Source of the DNA: Candidatus Jordarchaeales archaeon
Lineage (GTDB): Archaea > Asgardarchaeota > Jordiarchaeia > Jordiarchaeales > Freyrarchaeaceae
Length of the DNA: 64,000 nt
Assembly: GCA_038889235.1 (NCBI GenBank)
Contig: JAWAHN010000001.1
Coordinates: 695,459 to 759,458, forward strand
Direction: 5' to 3'
Shown: positions 24,901 through 33,825 of the stretch, piece after piece
Layout of the letters: each line of letters opens with the position of its first letter
Position numbering within the stretch: position 1 is the first letter of the stretch
Translations under genes and position numbers: made by a program
The notes under the pieces: generated by a model
Seen by the model: only the letters and a program-made list of their open reading frames with translations
Told to the model about the DNA's origin: nothing
Database searches by the model: none

Positions 24901-26175
24901 GTGAGTGAAGTAGAAATTGAGCTTAAAGGCCACATAATCGACTCGCTCATTCTACCTAAAGTTTTTGCAACAATATATGATTTAGATGGTGAGTTCGAAA
25001 TTCTAGAGTTCAGAATTGGAAGAACGAAAAACGAACATTCGTACGCCAGAATTCTCATTAAAGGAAAAAATGAAGAACACCTTAACATTATTTTGAAAGA
25101 GGTGCAAAAAATCGGTGCAGTTCTTGTTAAAGAAATAGAAGATGTTAAACTAGCACCCGCACCAAGCGATGGAGTGCTCCCAGATAATTTTTATTCAACA
25201 ACAAGTAATCCAACCTATATTCGCCTAGGAGGAAAATGGGTTGAGTGTCAGGACATAGAGATGGACAAAGTTATTGTCGTGAAAGATGGAGTGCCTGTAT
25301 GCATTCCCATGAGGAAAGTTAAGAAAGGAGACTTGGTGGTGCTAAACGGGTCAGGGATAAAGGTGGTGCCTCCTGAAAGATCTAGAAAAAAGGAGATATT
25401 TAGATTCATGAGCAGTGATGTCTCCTCTGAGAAGCCAACAATAACCCTAGTCAAGATGTTGGCGAGGGAAATGTACCTCATGAAGAAAGTAAGAAAAGAA
25501 AAGATAGTCGTAGTGGCTGGTCCAGCTGTAGTTCATTCCGGTGCTTCAAATGCACTAGCTAAGCTTATAAGAATGGGATACGTTGATGCGCTACTTTCGG
25601 GAAACGCGCTAGCTGTGCACGACATTGAAAAAAGCCTTTATGGTACATCTTTAGGAGTGAATATTGAAACGCTTGAAAGTTATGAAGGAGGGCACAGGCA
25701 CCACTTAATGGCCATAAATGAAGTCAGGAAGCATGGTTCAATAAAGAACCTCGTAGAAGCCGGAGTGCTCAAGGAAGGAATAATGTACGAGTGCATAGTT
25801 AACAATGTACCATTTGTTCTCGCAGGCTCTATACGTGACGACGGACCCCTTCCTGAGGTTATAACAGATGTACTTGAGGCACAGGATGCTATGCGAAAAT
25901 GCCTGAGAGGAACGAAACTAGTATTAATGCTGGCTACGATGCTTCACTCAATAGCTGTCGGTAACATGTTGCCTTCAACGGTAAAAGTAGTTTGTGTGGA
26001 CATGAATCCTAGTACCGTGATAAAATTGACAGACAGGGGGACATATGCGCTAGGTATAGTGAGTGACGTGGGAACATTCCTCCCGCGATTAGTTCAAGAA
26101 CTAGAAAACATAGAGAAAGAGGTGAGCACAGAAAAATTTACAAGTCAAACCTTCTCGGAAAAGAAGGCAGGATGA
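24901..26175 (+). CDS. LOR/SDH-region protein, archaeal ornithine cyclodeaminase type
   Basis: Belongs to the archaeal family built on the bifunctional lysine-ketoglutarate reductase/saccharopine dehydrogenase conserved region. One methanogen member is known to convert ornithine to proline and ammonia, so proline synthesis is the likely role (by family). The N-terminal domain begins EIELKGHIIDSLILPK, and a nucleotide-binding part has VVVAGPAVVHSGASNALAKLI and DALLSGNALAVHDIE, with YEGGHRHHLMAINEVR. Length is 424 aa. GTG start after a GGAAGTGG sequence. It lies 13 bp before glpK and is probably in the same transcript. Confidence 0.8.
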   Translation: MSEVEIELKGHIIDSLILPKVFATIYDLDGEFEILEFRIGRTKNEHSYARILIKGKNEEHLNIILKEVQKIGAVLVKEIEDVKLAPAPSDGVLPDNFYSTTSNPTYIRLGGKWVECQDIEMDKVIVVKDGVPVCIPMRKVKKGDLVVLNGSGIKVVPPERSRKKEIFRFMSSDVSSEKPTITLVKMLAREMYLMKKVRKEKIVVVAGPAVVHSGASNALAKLIRMGYVDALLSGNALAVHDIEKSLYGTSLGVNIETLESYEGGHRHHLMAINEVRKHGSIKNLVEAGVLKEGIMYECIVNNVPFVLAGSIRDDGPLPEVITDVLEAQDAMRKCLRGTKLVLMLATMLHSIAVGNMLPSTVKVVCVDMNPSTVIKLTDRGTYALGIVSDVGTFLPRLVQELENIEKEVSTEKFTSQTFSEKKAG

Positions 26176-26188
26176 GGGAGGGAGAAAA

Positions 26189-27730
26189 GTGGAGTACCTA
26201 GTCGCCATAGATGCAGGAACAATTGGTTGCAGAACAATAGTTTTTGATGAAAACGGAAGAGAGATTGGTAGAGCATATGAGGAGTACCCCAGTTTATACC
26301 CATACCCAACATGGGTTGAGCAAAGACCTGACGATTGGTGGAGAGCTGTATGCAACACAGTAAAGGGAGCGATATCTAGAGCCAAAATAAAAGCCGAGGA
26401 AATAGCTGGAATAAGTGTAACTAACCAAAGAGAGACCATTGTTCCAGTAGACGAGAACGGGAAGCCGTTAAGGAACGCGATAGTTTGGCAGGACAGAAGA
26501 ACGATTGAGGAGTGCAGGAAAATAAAGGAAGTCCTTGGAAGCGAAAAAGTTTACGAAATAACAGGATTAACTGTCGATCCATATTTCTCAGCTCCGAAGA
26601 TACTTTGGATAAAAGAGAACGAGAAAGAAATTTTCGATAAAACTTACAAGTTCATGCTGGTACACGATTACATTTTAATGAAACTGACTGGGGAGTTTGT
26701 CACAGACTGGTCTAATGCGTCAAGGACCATGCTTTTCAACATAAAGGAATTTAAGTGGTCCAGAGAAATTTGCGACGCTCTAGAGATACCGCTAGAAAAA
26801 CTTCCAAGAGCAGAAGCACCTGCAAAGAAAATAGGGGAAGTAACTAGAGAGGCGAGTGAGGCAACCGGGCTGGCTGTAGGGACCCCTGTTGTTACGGGAG
26901 GGGGAGACCAGCAGTGTGGTGCTGTAGGCATAGGAGTCGTGAGGGAAGGAAGAGTAAAAGCTACAACTGGAACTGGAACCTTCATTTTGGCGTATTCTGG
27001 TAAGCCTGTTTTAGATAAGAAAATGAGGGTGCTCTGTAGCTGCCATGCAGATCCCGGCAAATGGGTAGTTGAGGCAAGTATTTTCACTACAGGGTCAATA
27101 TACAGGTGGTTTAGAGACCAGCTTGGACATGTTGAAAAAGTCGTAGCGGAAATACTCGGCGAAGACCCGTATAACATTCTTAACAAGGAGGCTGAGGCAG
27201 TGCCACCCGGCTCTGGGGGAATACTTGTTCTCCCGCACTTCATAGGAGCCGGAGCGCCATACTGGAATCCGAACTCGAGAGGGGTAATATTCGGCCTAGC
27301 GTTAGGACACACAAGAAAACACTTGATAAGAGCACTAATGGAGGGAGTGTGCTTCGAAATAAGAAAAAACATCGAAGTGATGAGGGAAGTAGGAATCTCT
27401 ATTAACGAAATGAGGATTACTGGAGGGGCCACACGAAGCGACCTCTGGAACCAAATTCAAGCAGACATTTATAACTTACCAATTGTAATAGGGGCCGTTG
27501 AGGAGGCTACAGCACTTGGAGCAGCAATATTGGCAGGAGTTGGAGTAGGAGTGTATAAGTCGATTTCTGAAGCGGCAGAGAGAGCAGTTAAAATAAAGGA
27601 GGTTAAAAAACCCGATGCAACAAAGCGAAAGGTATACGATAGCTTATATAGCTTGCATGTAGAACTATACGAAGCATTAAACAGTAGAGGACTCTTCGAA
27701 AAACTAGCTAAAGTAGCTGAGCTGATGTAA
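26189..27730 (+). CDS. glpK: Glycerol kinase (FGGY family)
   Basis: Phosphorylates glycerol to sn-glycerol-3-phosphate. FGGY-kinase signatures: the N-terminal phosphate loop DAGTIGCRTIVFDENG, SVTNQRETIVPVD, IVWQDRRT, GLTVDPYFSAPKILWI, the ATP-site TGTGTFIL, and MRITGGATRSDLWNQIQADI. Length is 513 aa. The GTG start lies five bases after GGAGGGAG. The immediate glpA, glpB and glpC neighbours make glycerol the most likely substrate, although the N-terminal loop departs from bacterial enzymes (IGCRT instead of TSSRA). Confidence 0.9.
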   Translation: MEYLVAIDAGTIGCRTIVFDENGREIGRAYEEYPSLYPYPTWVEQRPDDWWRAVCNTVKGAISRAKIKAEEIAGISVTNQRETIVPVDENGKPLRNAIVWQDRRTIEECRKIKEVLGSEKVYEITGLTVDPYFSAPKILWIKENEKEIFDKTYKFMLVHDYILMKLTGEFVTDWSNASRTMLFNIKEFKWSREICDALEIPLEKLPRAEAPAKKIGEVTREASEATGLAVGTPVVTGGGDQQCGAVGIGVVREGRVKATTGTGTFILAYSGKPVLDKKMRVLCSCHADPGKWVVEASIFTTGSIYRWFRDQLGHVEKVVAEILGEDPYNILNKEAEAVPPGSGGILVLPHFIGAGAPYWNPNSRGVIFGLALGHTRKHLIRALMEGVCFEIRKNIEVMREVGISINEMRITGGATRSDLWNQIQADIYNLPIVIGAVEEATALGAAILAGVGVGVYKSISEAAERAVKIKEVKKPDATKRKVYDSLYSLHVELYEALNSRGLFEKLAKVAELM

Positions 27731-27731
27731 A

Positions 27732-29222
27732 ATGAAAGTAGAAGTAGCAATAGTGGGGGGAGGGGTCACTGGGCTCGGGATTGCGAGAGATCTTGCTTTA
27801 CGGGGGGTGAGTGTAGCTCTCTTCGAAAAGGGGGATTTGGCCTCCGGAACTAGTGGAAGGTCACATGGACTACTTCACAGTGGAGCAAGGTATGCGGTGA
27901 AAGACCCTGTATCTGCTAGAGAATGCGCACAAGAAAACAAGGTTCTGAAAAAAGTAGCAAAACATGTGATAGAAGATACTGGAGGGATGTTCGTTGCTAT
28001 TGAAAAGAAAGACCTAGAGTACGAAAAAGCATTCTTAGATGGCTGCAAGAAAGCAGGGGTGCATGTTGAGGAGCTTAGCGTTAAAGAGAGCTTAGAAAGA
28101 GAGCCTTTTTTAAACCCGAACTTGCTTGCGTCGTACTTGGTAGAAGACGCTGCAATTGATCCGTTTAGACTTGCACTCGCAAACTTCCTTGATGCGAAAA
28201 ACAATAACGCTCAGATATACACTTATACTCCAGTTAGGCTTCTAAGGGAGGGAGAGGAGGTTACTGGAGTAAGAATCCTCACCACGGGAGAAATCGTACA
28301 TGCGGATATAACAGTTAACGCCACGGGGGCTTGGGCTGGGAAAGTGTGTATGCAGGCAGGCATTAAACTTGATGTCAAGCCGAACAAGGGGACGCTTGTT
28401 GTCGTTAATAAGAGATTAGTGAACACAGTTTTGAACAGATTAAGGCCTCCATCGGATGGTGACATCATAGTTCCTCACCAGTCAACAATGGTTTTAGGAA
28501 CCACTTCAATTTACACTAGAACCCCCGAGAACGTTTTACCTACCAAAAAGGAGATTGCGTTAATTCTGAAGGAAGGAGAAAAGCTGGTGCCGCTATCTAG
28601 AAAGCTGAGAGTTATCAGGGCTTTTTCAGGAGCACGCCCACTTCTCGAAGGCGGGTCTGGAAGGGAGGCTACGAGGGCATTCATAATAGTAGATCACGAA
28701 GAAAACGATGTAGGGGGATTGGTTACTGTTACTGGAGGCAAGCTCACAACTTATAGGCTTATGGCTGAGAAAACATCAGACATTGTGTGCAGCAAACTCG
28801 GAGTAAGGGCGTCTTGTAGAACTGACAAGGAGGAACTGCCGAAAGTGCCAATTAGAGATACAATTGAACGCTACGAAGTACTTGAGGGAGAACTGTGGAA
28901 AGGAGGAGAAGTTATCTGTGAGTGTGAAAGTGTAACGCGCAGCGAAGTTGAACGGTCATTTAAGGTCCTAGCAGCTAAAACAATAGGAGACGTTAAAAGA
29001 AGGACAAGACTGGGTATGGGAGAGTGTCAGGCGCAGAGTTGTGCTTATAGGGTGGCAGACTTGCTTGTTGAGCTGTTTGGATTCTCAGCAAGTGAAGCGT
29101 TGAACATGCTGAAAGATTTTTTGAAAGAGCAGTGGAAGTATGGCAAAATATTGGGGGGCATTCAGAGGGCGCAAGTAGAGTTTTCTAAAGCGATGTACAG
29201 GATGGTAGGTGGCCTTGAGTAA
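27732..29222 (+). CDS. glpA: Anaerobic glycerol-3-phosphate dehydrogenase subunit A
   Basis: FAD-binding catalytic subunit oxidising glycerol-3-phosphate to dihydroxyacetone phosphate. It has a dinucleotide fold at the N-terminus (VAIVGGGVTGLGIARDLALRG), SGTSGRSHGLLHSGARYA, and the C-terminal BFD-like [2Fe-2S] region (VICECESVTRSEVE ... RTRLGMGECQAQSC). Length is 496 aa. Its ATG follows the glpK stop with a one-base gap, and its end overlaps glpB by 14 bases, so translation is coupled. Confidence 0.93.
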   Translation: MKVEVAIVGGGVTGLGIARDLALRGVSVALFEKGDLASGTSGRSHGLLHSGARYAVKDPVSARECAQENKVLKKVAKHVIEDTGGMFVAIEKKDLEYEKAFLDGCKKAGVHVEELSVKESLEREPFLNPNLLASYLVEDAAIDPFRLALANFLDAKNNNAQIYTYTPVRLLREGEEVTGVRILTTGEIVHADITVNATGAWAGKVCMQAGIKLDVKPNKGTLVVVNKRLVNTVLNRLRPPSDGDIIVPHQSTMVLGTTSIYTRTPENVLPTKKEIALILKEGEKLVPLSRKLRVIRAFSGARPLLEGGSGREATRAFIIVDHEENDVGGLVTVTGGKLTTYRLMAEKTSDIVCSKLGVRASCRTDKEELPKVPIRDTIERYEVLEGELWKGGEVICECESVTRSEVERSFKVLAAKTIGDVKRRTRLGMGECQAQSCAYRVADLLVELFGFSASEALNMLKDFLKEQWKYGKILGGIQRAQVEFSKAMYRMVGGLE

Positions 29223-30327
29223 AGAAGTAGACTTACTTATTATAGGAGCTGGCATGGCTGGACTAACTGCTGCAGAGACGGCTGGTGGAAGAGAACTTCA
29301 AGTGAAGGTGATAGCATCTGGCTACGGTTGCAGTCAAGCTTCCTCCGGAACAATAGATGTACTTGGACAATACGCTAATAAGAAAGTCGTAGATCTGGAA
29401 GAGACTCTTGGGGGGTTCATAGAAAGAAACCCGTGTCACGTTTATGCGGTAGCAGGGAGAGAAACGGTTCTAAGCGTTCTGTCTGATTTCCAACGTAGAA
29501 GTGATGGGCTTTACGTCGGAAAAGATGGACAAAATATGGAAGTGATAACGCCGCTGGGAACATGCAAAACCACATACCTTATTCAGTTTACGATGCGTAA
29601 TGCTTCATTTAACTTGCTTTCAGAAGGTAAATCCTTAGTAGTAGCAGTGCCGGGGTTGCTAGGATATGCACCTCACATCATAAAAGGGAAAATGGAGGAG
29701 AAGGGGATAAACGTAAAGATGGCAAAGCTGAAATTAGCTGTTACAAGCCCCTTCCAGCTGGCAACGTATCTGGAGGCAAATCCAGAGACGTTGATCAGCG
29801 AGCTAAAAGAGGCAAATGCAAGTAGTTATGACTGGGTAATTCTGCCTCCAATTTTGGGCATAACAAATGTGAAAAAGGTGTGGCAGATAGTTGAGGAATC
29901 CTTAAAGACAAATATTGTTGAACTTCCGTCATTTCCTCCTTCTGTCCCCGGAAAACGGCTTCACATTTTACTTAAGAGACGCTGTGAAGAAAAAGGTGTG
30001 AGTGTAGTATTAGGAGAAGTAGCAAAAGAAGTCAAGATTAAAGAACGAAGGGTGAAAGAAGTTTTAACCAGCAAAGGAAGGTATAGTCCACGAGCCTTAG
30101 TTTTGTCAACCGGATGGGCGTTAACCAATGTTTTGAAAATTAAGGGAGTCTCCCCGGTTCAGAAAACTAAAGGCAAGAGCCACATGGTTAGACATGAGTA
30201 CATAGAAAATCTGTTCTTCGCGATATCTCCGGTTTCATATGAAGAGAAAGTGGGTTTAGGCGCCGCCATGATTGCAGGATACCTGGCAGGGAAAGCTGCT
30301 GTAGATTATTTGGGAGGTGGAAGATAA
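29209..30327 (+). CDS. glpB: Anaerobic glycerol-3-phosphate dehydrogenase subunit B
   Basis: Flavin-containing companion of GlpA that passes electrons on to GlpC. An N-terminal dinucleotide motif LLIIGAGMAGLTAAETAG and a C-terminal GLGAAMIAGYLAGKAA are seen. Length is 372 aa, a little shorter than bacterial GlpB. The start overlaps glpA, and the stop is directly followed by the glpC start, as expected of a three-subunit complex at the membrane face. Confidence 0.88.
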   Translation: MALSKEVDLLIIGAGMAGLTAAETAGGRELQVKVIASGYGCSQASSGTIDVLGQYANKKVVDLEETLGGFIERNPCHVYAVAGRETVLSVLSDFQRRSDGLYVGKDGQNMEVITPLGTCKTTYLIQFTMRNASFNLLSEGKSLVVAVPGLLGYAPHIIKGKMEEKGINVKMAKLKLAVTSPFQLATYLEANPETLISELKEANASSYDWVILPPILGITNVKKVWQIVEESLKTNIVELPSFPPSVPGKRLHILLKRRCEEKGVSVVLGEVAKEVKIKERRVKEVLTSKGRYSPRALVLSTGWALTNVLKIKGVSPVQKTKGKSHMVRHEYIENLFFAISPVSYEEKVGLGAAMIAGYLAGKAAVDYLGGGR

Positions 30328-31425
30328 TTGAAGGAAAAAATTTTTCGTGAAACCGATAGGTGTCTTCACTGCGGCTCCTGCTTGTCAGTTTGCCCAATAG
30401 TTAACGCTGGGGGTGCTGGCAGCCCTAAGAAGATTGGGGTTTACGCAACTAAGGACGTAAGGAAAGCAGATTACTTGGCTAGTACACCTTTCAATTGTAC
30501 TTTTTGTTTGGCGTGTGTTAACGTTTGCCCTGTCAACCTTCCTATACCGGAAGCGGCGAGATATCTTAGGGGGAAAGTCAAGCTTCCGGAAAACGTAGAG
30601 GAAATTGTAAATAATATTAAGTCTAGTGGGAACATATTCGGGATGGGTGATGACGAAAGATGGATCTGGAGCATGGAGCTGAGTTTTCCCCTCGAGAGGA
30701 GGTTAGATATTAAAGCAGAAGTAGGATATTTTGTAGGATGCAACTCAGCATTTTCCCCTTCTCTTCTAGGGATACCTGTAGCAAATCTCACTATCTTCGA
30801 GAGAGCCAAAGTCGACTATACGCTGGTTTCTGGCGAGAAGTGTTGTGGTATGCCGCTCATTATGGCTGGAGAAGAGGAGGAAATCGCAAAACTAGCAAAA
30901 ATTAATGTTGAGGAATATAAGAAAAGGAAGATTAAAACATTAGTTACAGGGTGCCCGGCTTGCTTACGTGTGTGGAAAGAAGTTTATCCTAAATTCGTGA
31001 AAGTGCCGTTTGACGTTCAGCATTCAACGCAACTTTTACTTAAACTGATAATGGAAGAAAAAATTAAGCCTTTGAAAATGAGTCGCAAGGTCATCTACCA
31101 GGATCCATGCGAGTTAGCTAGAGGATGCAACATAACGGACGAGCCACGTCTTATCTTAAATAAACTCGGATTAAAACTATTAGAGTTCCAGGACAAGGGA
31201 TTAGATGCAAAATGCTGTGGTGGTGGAGGACTTTTAAGAGCCACAAATCCTGACGTCTCTGTAAAGCTTGCTTTCTCAAAAATAGAGGAGGCAAAATTGC
31301 TGGGAGCAGAAATAATAGTGACTGCTTGTCCTGCCTGCAAACAAAACTTGTTGAAAGCGGGAGAAAAAATTTCAGTTTTAGACATCAGCGAGCTACTCCT
31401 TACTGCACTCCCTTCTGAGCCTTGA
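30328..31425 (+). CDS. glpC: Anaerobic glycerol-3-phosphate dehydrogenase Fe-S subunit C
   Basis: Iron-sulfur subunit that links GlpAB to the electron acceptor. Two [4Fe-4S] motifs occupy the first ~75 residues (CLHCGSCLSVCPIV and CTFCLACVNVCPVN), followed by two CCG cysteine-rich domains (EKCCGMPLI ... GCPAC and DAKCCGGGGLL ... TACPACKQN) of the HdrB/GlpC type. Length is 365 aa. The TTG start follows GGAGGTGG at seven bases. The acceptor in this organism may be a heterodisulfide or a quinone; the sequence does not decide. Confidence 0.92.
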   Translation: MKEKIFRETDRCLHCGSCLSVCPIVNAGGAGSPKKIGVYATKDVRKADYLASTPFNCTFCLACVNVCPVNLPIPEAARYLRGKVKLPENVEEIVNNIKSSGNIFGMGDDERWIWSMELSFPLERRLDIKAEVGYFVGCNSAFSPSLLGIPVANLTIFERAKVDYTLVSGEKCCGMPLIMAGEEEEIAKLAKINVEEYKKRKIKTLVTGCPACLRVWKEVYPKFVKVPFDVQHSTQLLLKLIMEEKIKPLKMSRKVIYQDPCELARGCNITDEPRLILNKLGLKLLEFQDKGLDAKCCGGGGLLRATNPDVSVKLAFSKIEEAKLLGAEIIVTACPACKQNLLKAGEKISVLDISELLLTALPSEP

Positions 31426-31824
31426 AAGCACTCTCTCAAAAACTCTTAGGCCAACAGCCAGTTTAGCATTTTTAGCCATGAGACAAGCAATCATTATAAC
31501 ATCGAATATTTCGTCAATAGACGCACCTTCATGTAAGGCAGCTTCAATGTGGAAATCGATGCAATGCTCACAATCTAGAGCTACAGCAGCAGACAACGCG
31601 ACGAGCTCAGCCAACTTAGGAGATAAGGCCTTTGGTTTTCTGAGAGTGAATAAAGATGAAAGAGATTCCATGACAAGCAGTTCGGGTCTGTTGCGTCCAA
31701 TGGACTCCGCTATAAAGGGTACACGTCCATATTCTTCGCGCATTTTGCAAAGAATCTCACTGACTGTAGAGTCTAAATCTTTAAGCAAGCATTCGAGGAG
31801 GGATTTCAAACTCAAACTTTTCAC
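31393..31824 (-). CDS. AhpD-like carboxymuconolactone decarboxylase family protein
   Basis: Small all-helical protein of the CMD/AhpD family, which includes peroxide-reducing disulfide proteins. The redox motif is DCEHCIDFHIEAALHEG (CxxC followed by His). Starts considered: GTG at 31824 or TTG at 31815, the latter with GGGGTG six bases upstream; the longer frame to 31938 has an unlikely hydrophobic leader. It is convergent with glpC and overlaps its 3' end by 33 bp. The partner reductase is not visible here. Confidence 0.75.
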   Translation of the reverse strand: MKSLSLKSLLECLLKDLDSTVSEILCKMREEYGRVPFIAESIGRNRPELLVMESLSSLFTLRKPKALSPKLAELVALSAAVALDCEHCIDFHIEAALHEGASIDEIFDVIMIACLMAKNAKLAVGLRVFERVLSRLRRECSKE

Positions 31825-31957
31825 CCCGAACGAAAAGCTAATGGAAACGAGAAACAAATAAAAAAATTGCGGTAGGCCTAACGAGATCTTATTCAGCTTC
31901 TTTTTAGGGTGAGCAGGTGAATTGATAGGAGACTTCAAGAGAAACTAGAAGGGAAAG

Positions 31958-31965
31958 TTATAAAA
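31958..31965 (+). promoter_or_regulatory. TATA box for tRNA-Leu(UAG)
   Basis: TTATAAAA after a GGGAAAG stretch lies about 38-45 bases before the mature 5' end of the tRNA, consistent with a short 5' leader removed by RNase P. Confidence 0.5.
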
Positions 31966-32002
31966 GAAAATAAAAAGTAATTTTTCCAACGGAGTTACTG
32001 GT

Positions 32003-32142
32003 GCGGGGGTTCCCTAGTCTGGTCAATTTAAGTTGGCCAAAGGGGCCGGGCTTAGGACCGTTTATTAAGGGTAAGAGACCCGGTGGTGTAGGCAGTTAAA
32101 TGACACAAACCTGCGTGGGTTCAAATCCCACCCCCCGCACCA
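32003..32142 (+). tRNA. tRNA-Leu(UAG) with three introns
   Basis: Class II tRNA. The acceptor stem GCGGGGG/CCCCCGC is followed by discriminator A and an encoded CCA. The anticodon loop CUUAGGA gives UAG. Three BHB-type introns: D-loop 32027-32040 (14 nt; GGUC/GGCC central helix, bulges AAU and AAA); canonical 37/38 intron 32057-32077 (21 nt; CUUA/UAAG, bulges GGA and AGA); variable arm 32092-32108 (17 nt; GUGU/ACAC, bulges AGG and AAA). Removing all three yields 88 nt with variable arm U-GGU-GUAG-ACC-UGC, the pattern expected of archaeal tRNA-Leu. Confidence 0.92.
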
Positions 32143-32193
32143 TTATTGCCTTTTTTAAAAAATGCTCGCCAGAAAGGATGGAGGACTTGGTGT

Positions 32194-32985
32194 TTGCCGA
32201 GAGATGTTTGGAAGTCGGAAGAGAGAGCTGATCGCGGATTAATTAAAGAAAAAGACTCCGATCTTTTTAAGACAGTTGAAGGCGTCCTTGACACAAGTAC
32301 TGTAATGGTACTGTATGAGCTGGAAAATAGAGGATATTTTAAGAAGCTTTTAGGAGTGGTTTCTACCGGAAAAGAGGCTAATATTTATTGGGGAGTAGGT
32401 GATGAACGAGAGGTTGCAGTCAAAGTTTACCGTACAGCAACACTTGACTTCAAGAAAATATGGGTTTACATAGTGGGTGATCCTAGGTTTTTCAGGTTCA
32501 AAAAAAGTACACGTGGAATGATGTTTATTTGGGCTGAAAAAGAGTTTAAGAACCTTAAACTGGCATACGAAGCGGGAGTAAGAGTTCCTGAACCTATAGT
32601 TCAACACAAAAACGTCCTAGTGATGGAGTTCATAGGTGAAGACGGCATTCCAGCTCCAAAAATAAAAGATGCTAAACTCTCCCAACAGGAGCTAAAGGAA
32701 GCTTTTGAAAAAATAGTTGACTACGTTACTAAACTCTATAAAAAAGCAGAGCTTGTTCACGCAGATATAAGCGAGTACAACATTCTGTGGTGGGATGAAC
32801 CCGTACTGATAGATTTATCCCAAGCAGTAATGCTTAATCATCCACTGTCGCAGGAGTTCTTGATCAGAGACCTTAAAAACTTGTTATCATATTTTTCACG
32901 TGAAGGAGTCAAAGTGCCTTCTTTAGAGGAGTTATATTACCAAGTAACAGGAGAGGAGTTGCCATGGAAGCAAGAGAACATGTAA
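32194..32985 (+). CDS. rio1: RIO1-type serine/threonine kinase
   Basis: Atypical protein kinase/ATPase needed in late small-subunit ribosome maturation. The ATP loop is GVVSTGKEANIYWG, the Lys is in VAVKVYRT, the catalytic loop is LVHADISEYNILW, and the metal Asp lies in PVLIDLSQAV. Length is 263 aa. TTG at 32194 chosen because GGAGG lies nine bases upstream; the frame opens earlier but would reach the tRNA end. The stop overlaps the next gene (Dim2-like KH protein), a conserved archaeal pairing. Confidence 0.93.
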   Translation: MPRDVWKSEERADRGLIKEKDSDLFKTVEGVLDTSTVMVLYELENRGYFKKLLGVVSTGKEANIYWGVGDEREVAVKVYRTATLDFKKIWVYIVGDPRFFRFKKSTRGMMFIWAEKEFKNLKLAYEAGVRVPEPIVQHKNVLVMEFIGEDGIPAPKIKDAKLSQQELKEAFEKIVDYVTKLYKKAELVHADISEYNILWWDEPVLIDLSQAVMLNHPLSQEFLIRDLKNLLSYFSREGVKVPSLEELYYQVTGEELPWKQENM

Positions 32986-33521
32986 AAGTGCCAAAAGAAC
33001 GTATAGCGGTGATAATAGGTAAAAACGGATGCGTTAAGAAAAGATTAGAGGATGAGACTAAGACTAAGATAACAATAGATAGCAATGAGGGGACAGTCAT
33101 CATCGAGGCAACAGAAGAAACAGATGACCCTCTCGCAGTGTGGAGAGCAAGGGACATCGTAATTGCTATGGCGCGAGGGTTCAGCCCGGAAAGGGCTTTC
33201 CGTCTTTTGGACGAAGAACAAATGCTAGAAGTGATAGACTTAACGAGAATCGTTGGAGATTCAAGAAACACGCTTACAAGGATAAAAGGAAGGATAATTG
33301 GCGAAGAAGGAAAAAGCAGGAGAATCATAGAGGAAACGTGTGGAGCAGCAATATCGGTTTACGGACACACGGTAAGTATAATAGGGGATATTGATCAGCT
33401 TCAGTGTGCAAAAAAGGCCATAATGATGCTCATTGAAGGAGCACGTCACGCAACAGTTTACAAGGTAATACAGAAAATGGCTAGAGCAATGAAAATGAAA
33501 CGAATGCTTTCATCAATTTAA
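32964..33521 (+). CDS. Dim2/Pno1-like KH-domain RNA-binding protein
   Basis: Two KH domains: the first has VIIGKNGCVKKRLEDET, the second RIIGEEGKSRRIIEETCGAAI. This matches archaeal Dim2p, the partner of RIO kinases in 16S rRNA 3'-end maturation that binds near the anti-Shine-Dalgarno region. Length is 185 aa. ATG at 32964, within the end of rio1, follows a GGAGAGG. Cotranscription with rio1 supports the ribosome-assembly role. Confidence 0.92.
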   Translation: MEAREHVKVPKERIAVIIGKNGCVKKRLEDETKTKITIDSNEGTVIIEATEETDDPLAVWRARDIVIAMARGFSPERAFRLLDEEQMLEVIDLTRIVGDSRNTLTRIKGRIIGEEGKSRRIIEETCGAAISVYGHTVSIIGDIDQLQCAKKAIMMLIEGARHATVYKVIQKMARAMKMKRMLSSI

Positions 33522-33636
33522 ATCTGCTTTTTCTGACTTATCAGCATAATTTCTTTCTTTCAAACCAACTTTTTTGAAGGTTAATTGAGAAAAAGTAATA
33601 ACCGGAAAAAGAAAGCAAACGCTTTTTATTTAGAAT

Positions 33637-33763
33637 TGGTGCAGGGGGTGGGATTTGAACCCACGCAGGCTTACGCTCCTCATTCGGATCTACGCCACGC
33701 GGGCCTCAGCCGCGTTCCTTTGACTTAGCCCGTTATTGCTACGTCTGGCTCGGACACCCCTGC
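33637..33763 (-). tRNA. tRNA-Leu(GAG) with two introns
   Basis: Read on the minus strand: acceptor GCAGGGG/CCCCUGC, discriminator A and encoded CCA, anticodon stem CGCGG/CCGCG and loop CUGAGGC (anticodon GAG, no intron at 37/38). D-loop intron 33725-33744 (20 nt): AGCC/GGCU helix, bulges AGA and AAG, inner CGU/ACG. Variable-arm intron 33671-33689 (19 nt): GCGU/GCGU with terminal G-U pairs, bulges AGA and AAG, inner UCC/GGA. The product is 88 nt with D-loop GAGCCAGGUCAAA and variable arm U-GGC-GUAG-GCC-UGC. Confidence 0.92.
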
Positions 33764-33790
33764 TCCGATTATTAAGTTAAAAAGAATTGT

Positions 33791-33801
33791 CTTTTTATAG
33801 T
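33791..33801 (-). promoter_or_regulatory. TATA box for tRNA-Leu(GAG)
   Basis: On the minus strand ACTATAAAAAG lies about 30 bases upstream of the tRNA 5' end, the expected spacing for initiation near the mature end. Confidence 0.5.
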
Positions 33802-33825
33802 TTTCTTTGAGATGGAAGAAGCAGT

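Noticed and set aside
26668-27432. Long open frame antisense to glpK
   Set aside because: It is a mirror of the codon pattern of glpK, has no binding site and no family features. The same holds for other long antisense frames, for example within ppsA, enolase and leuS.
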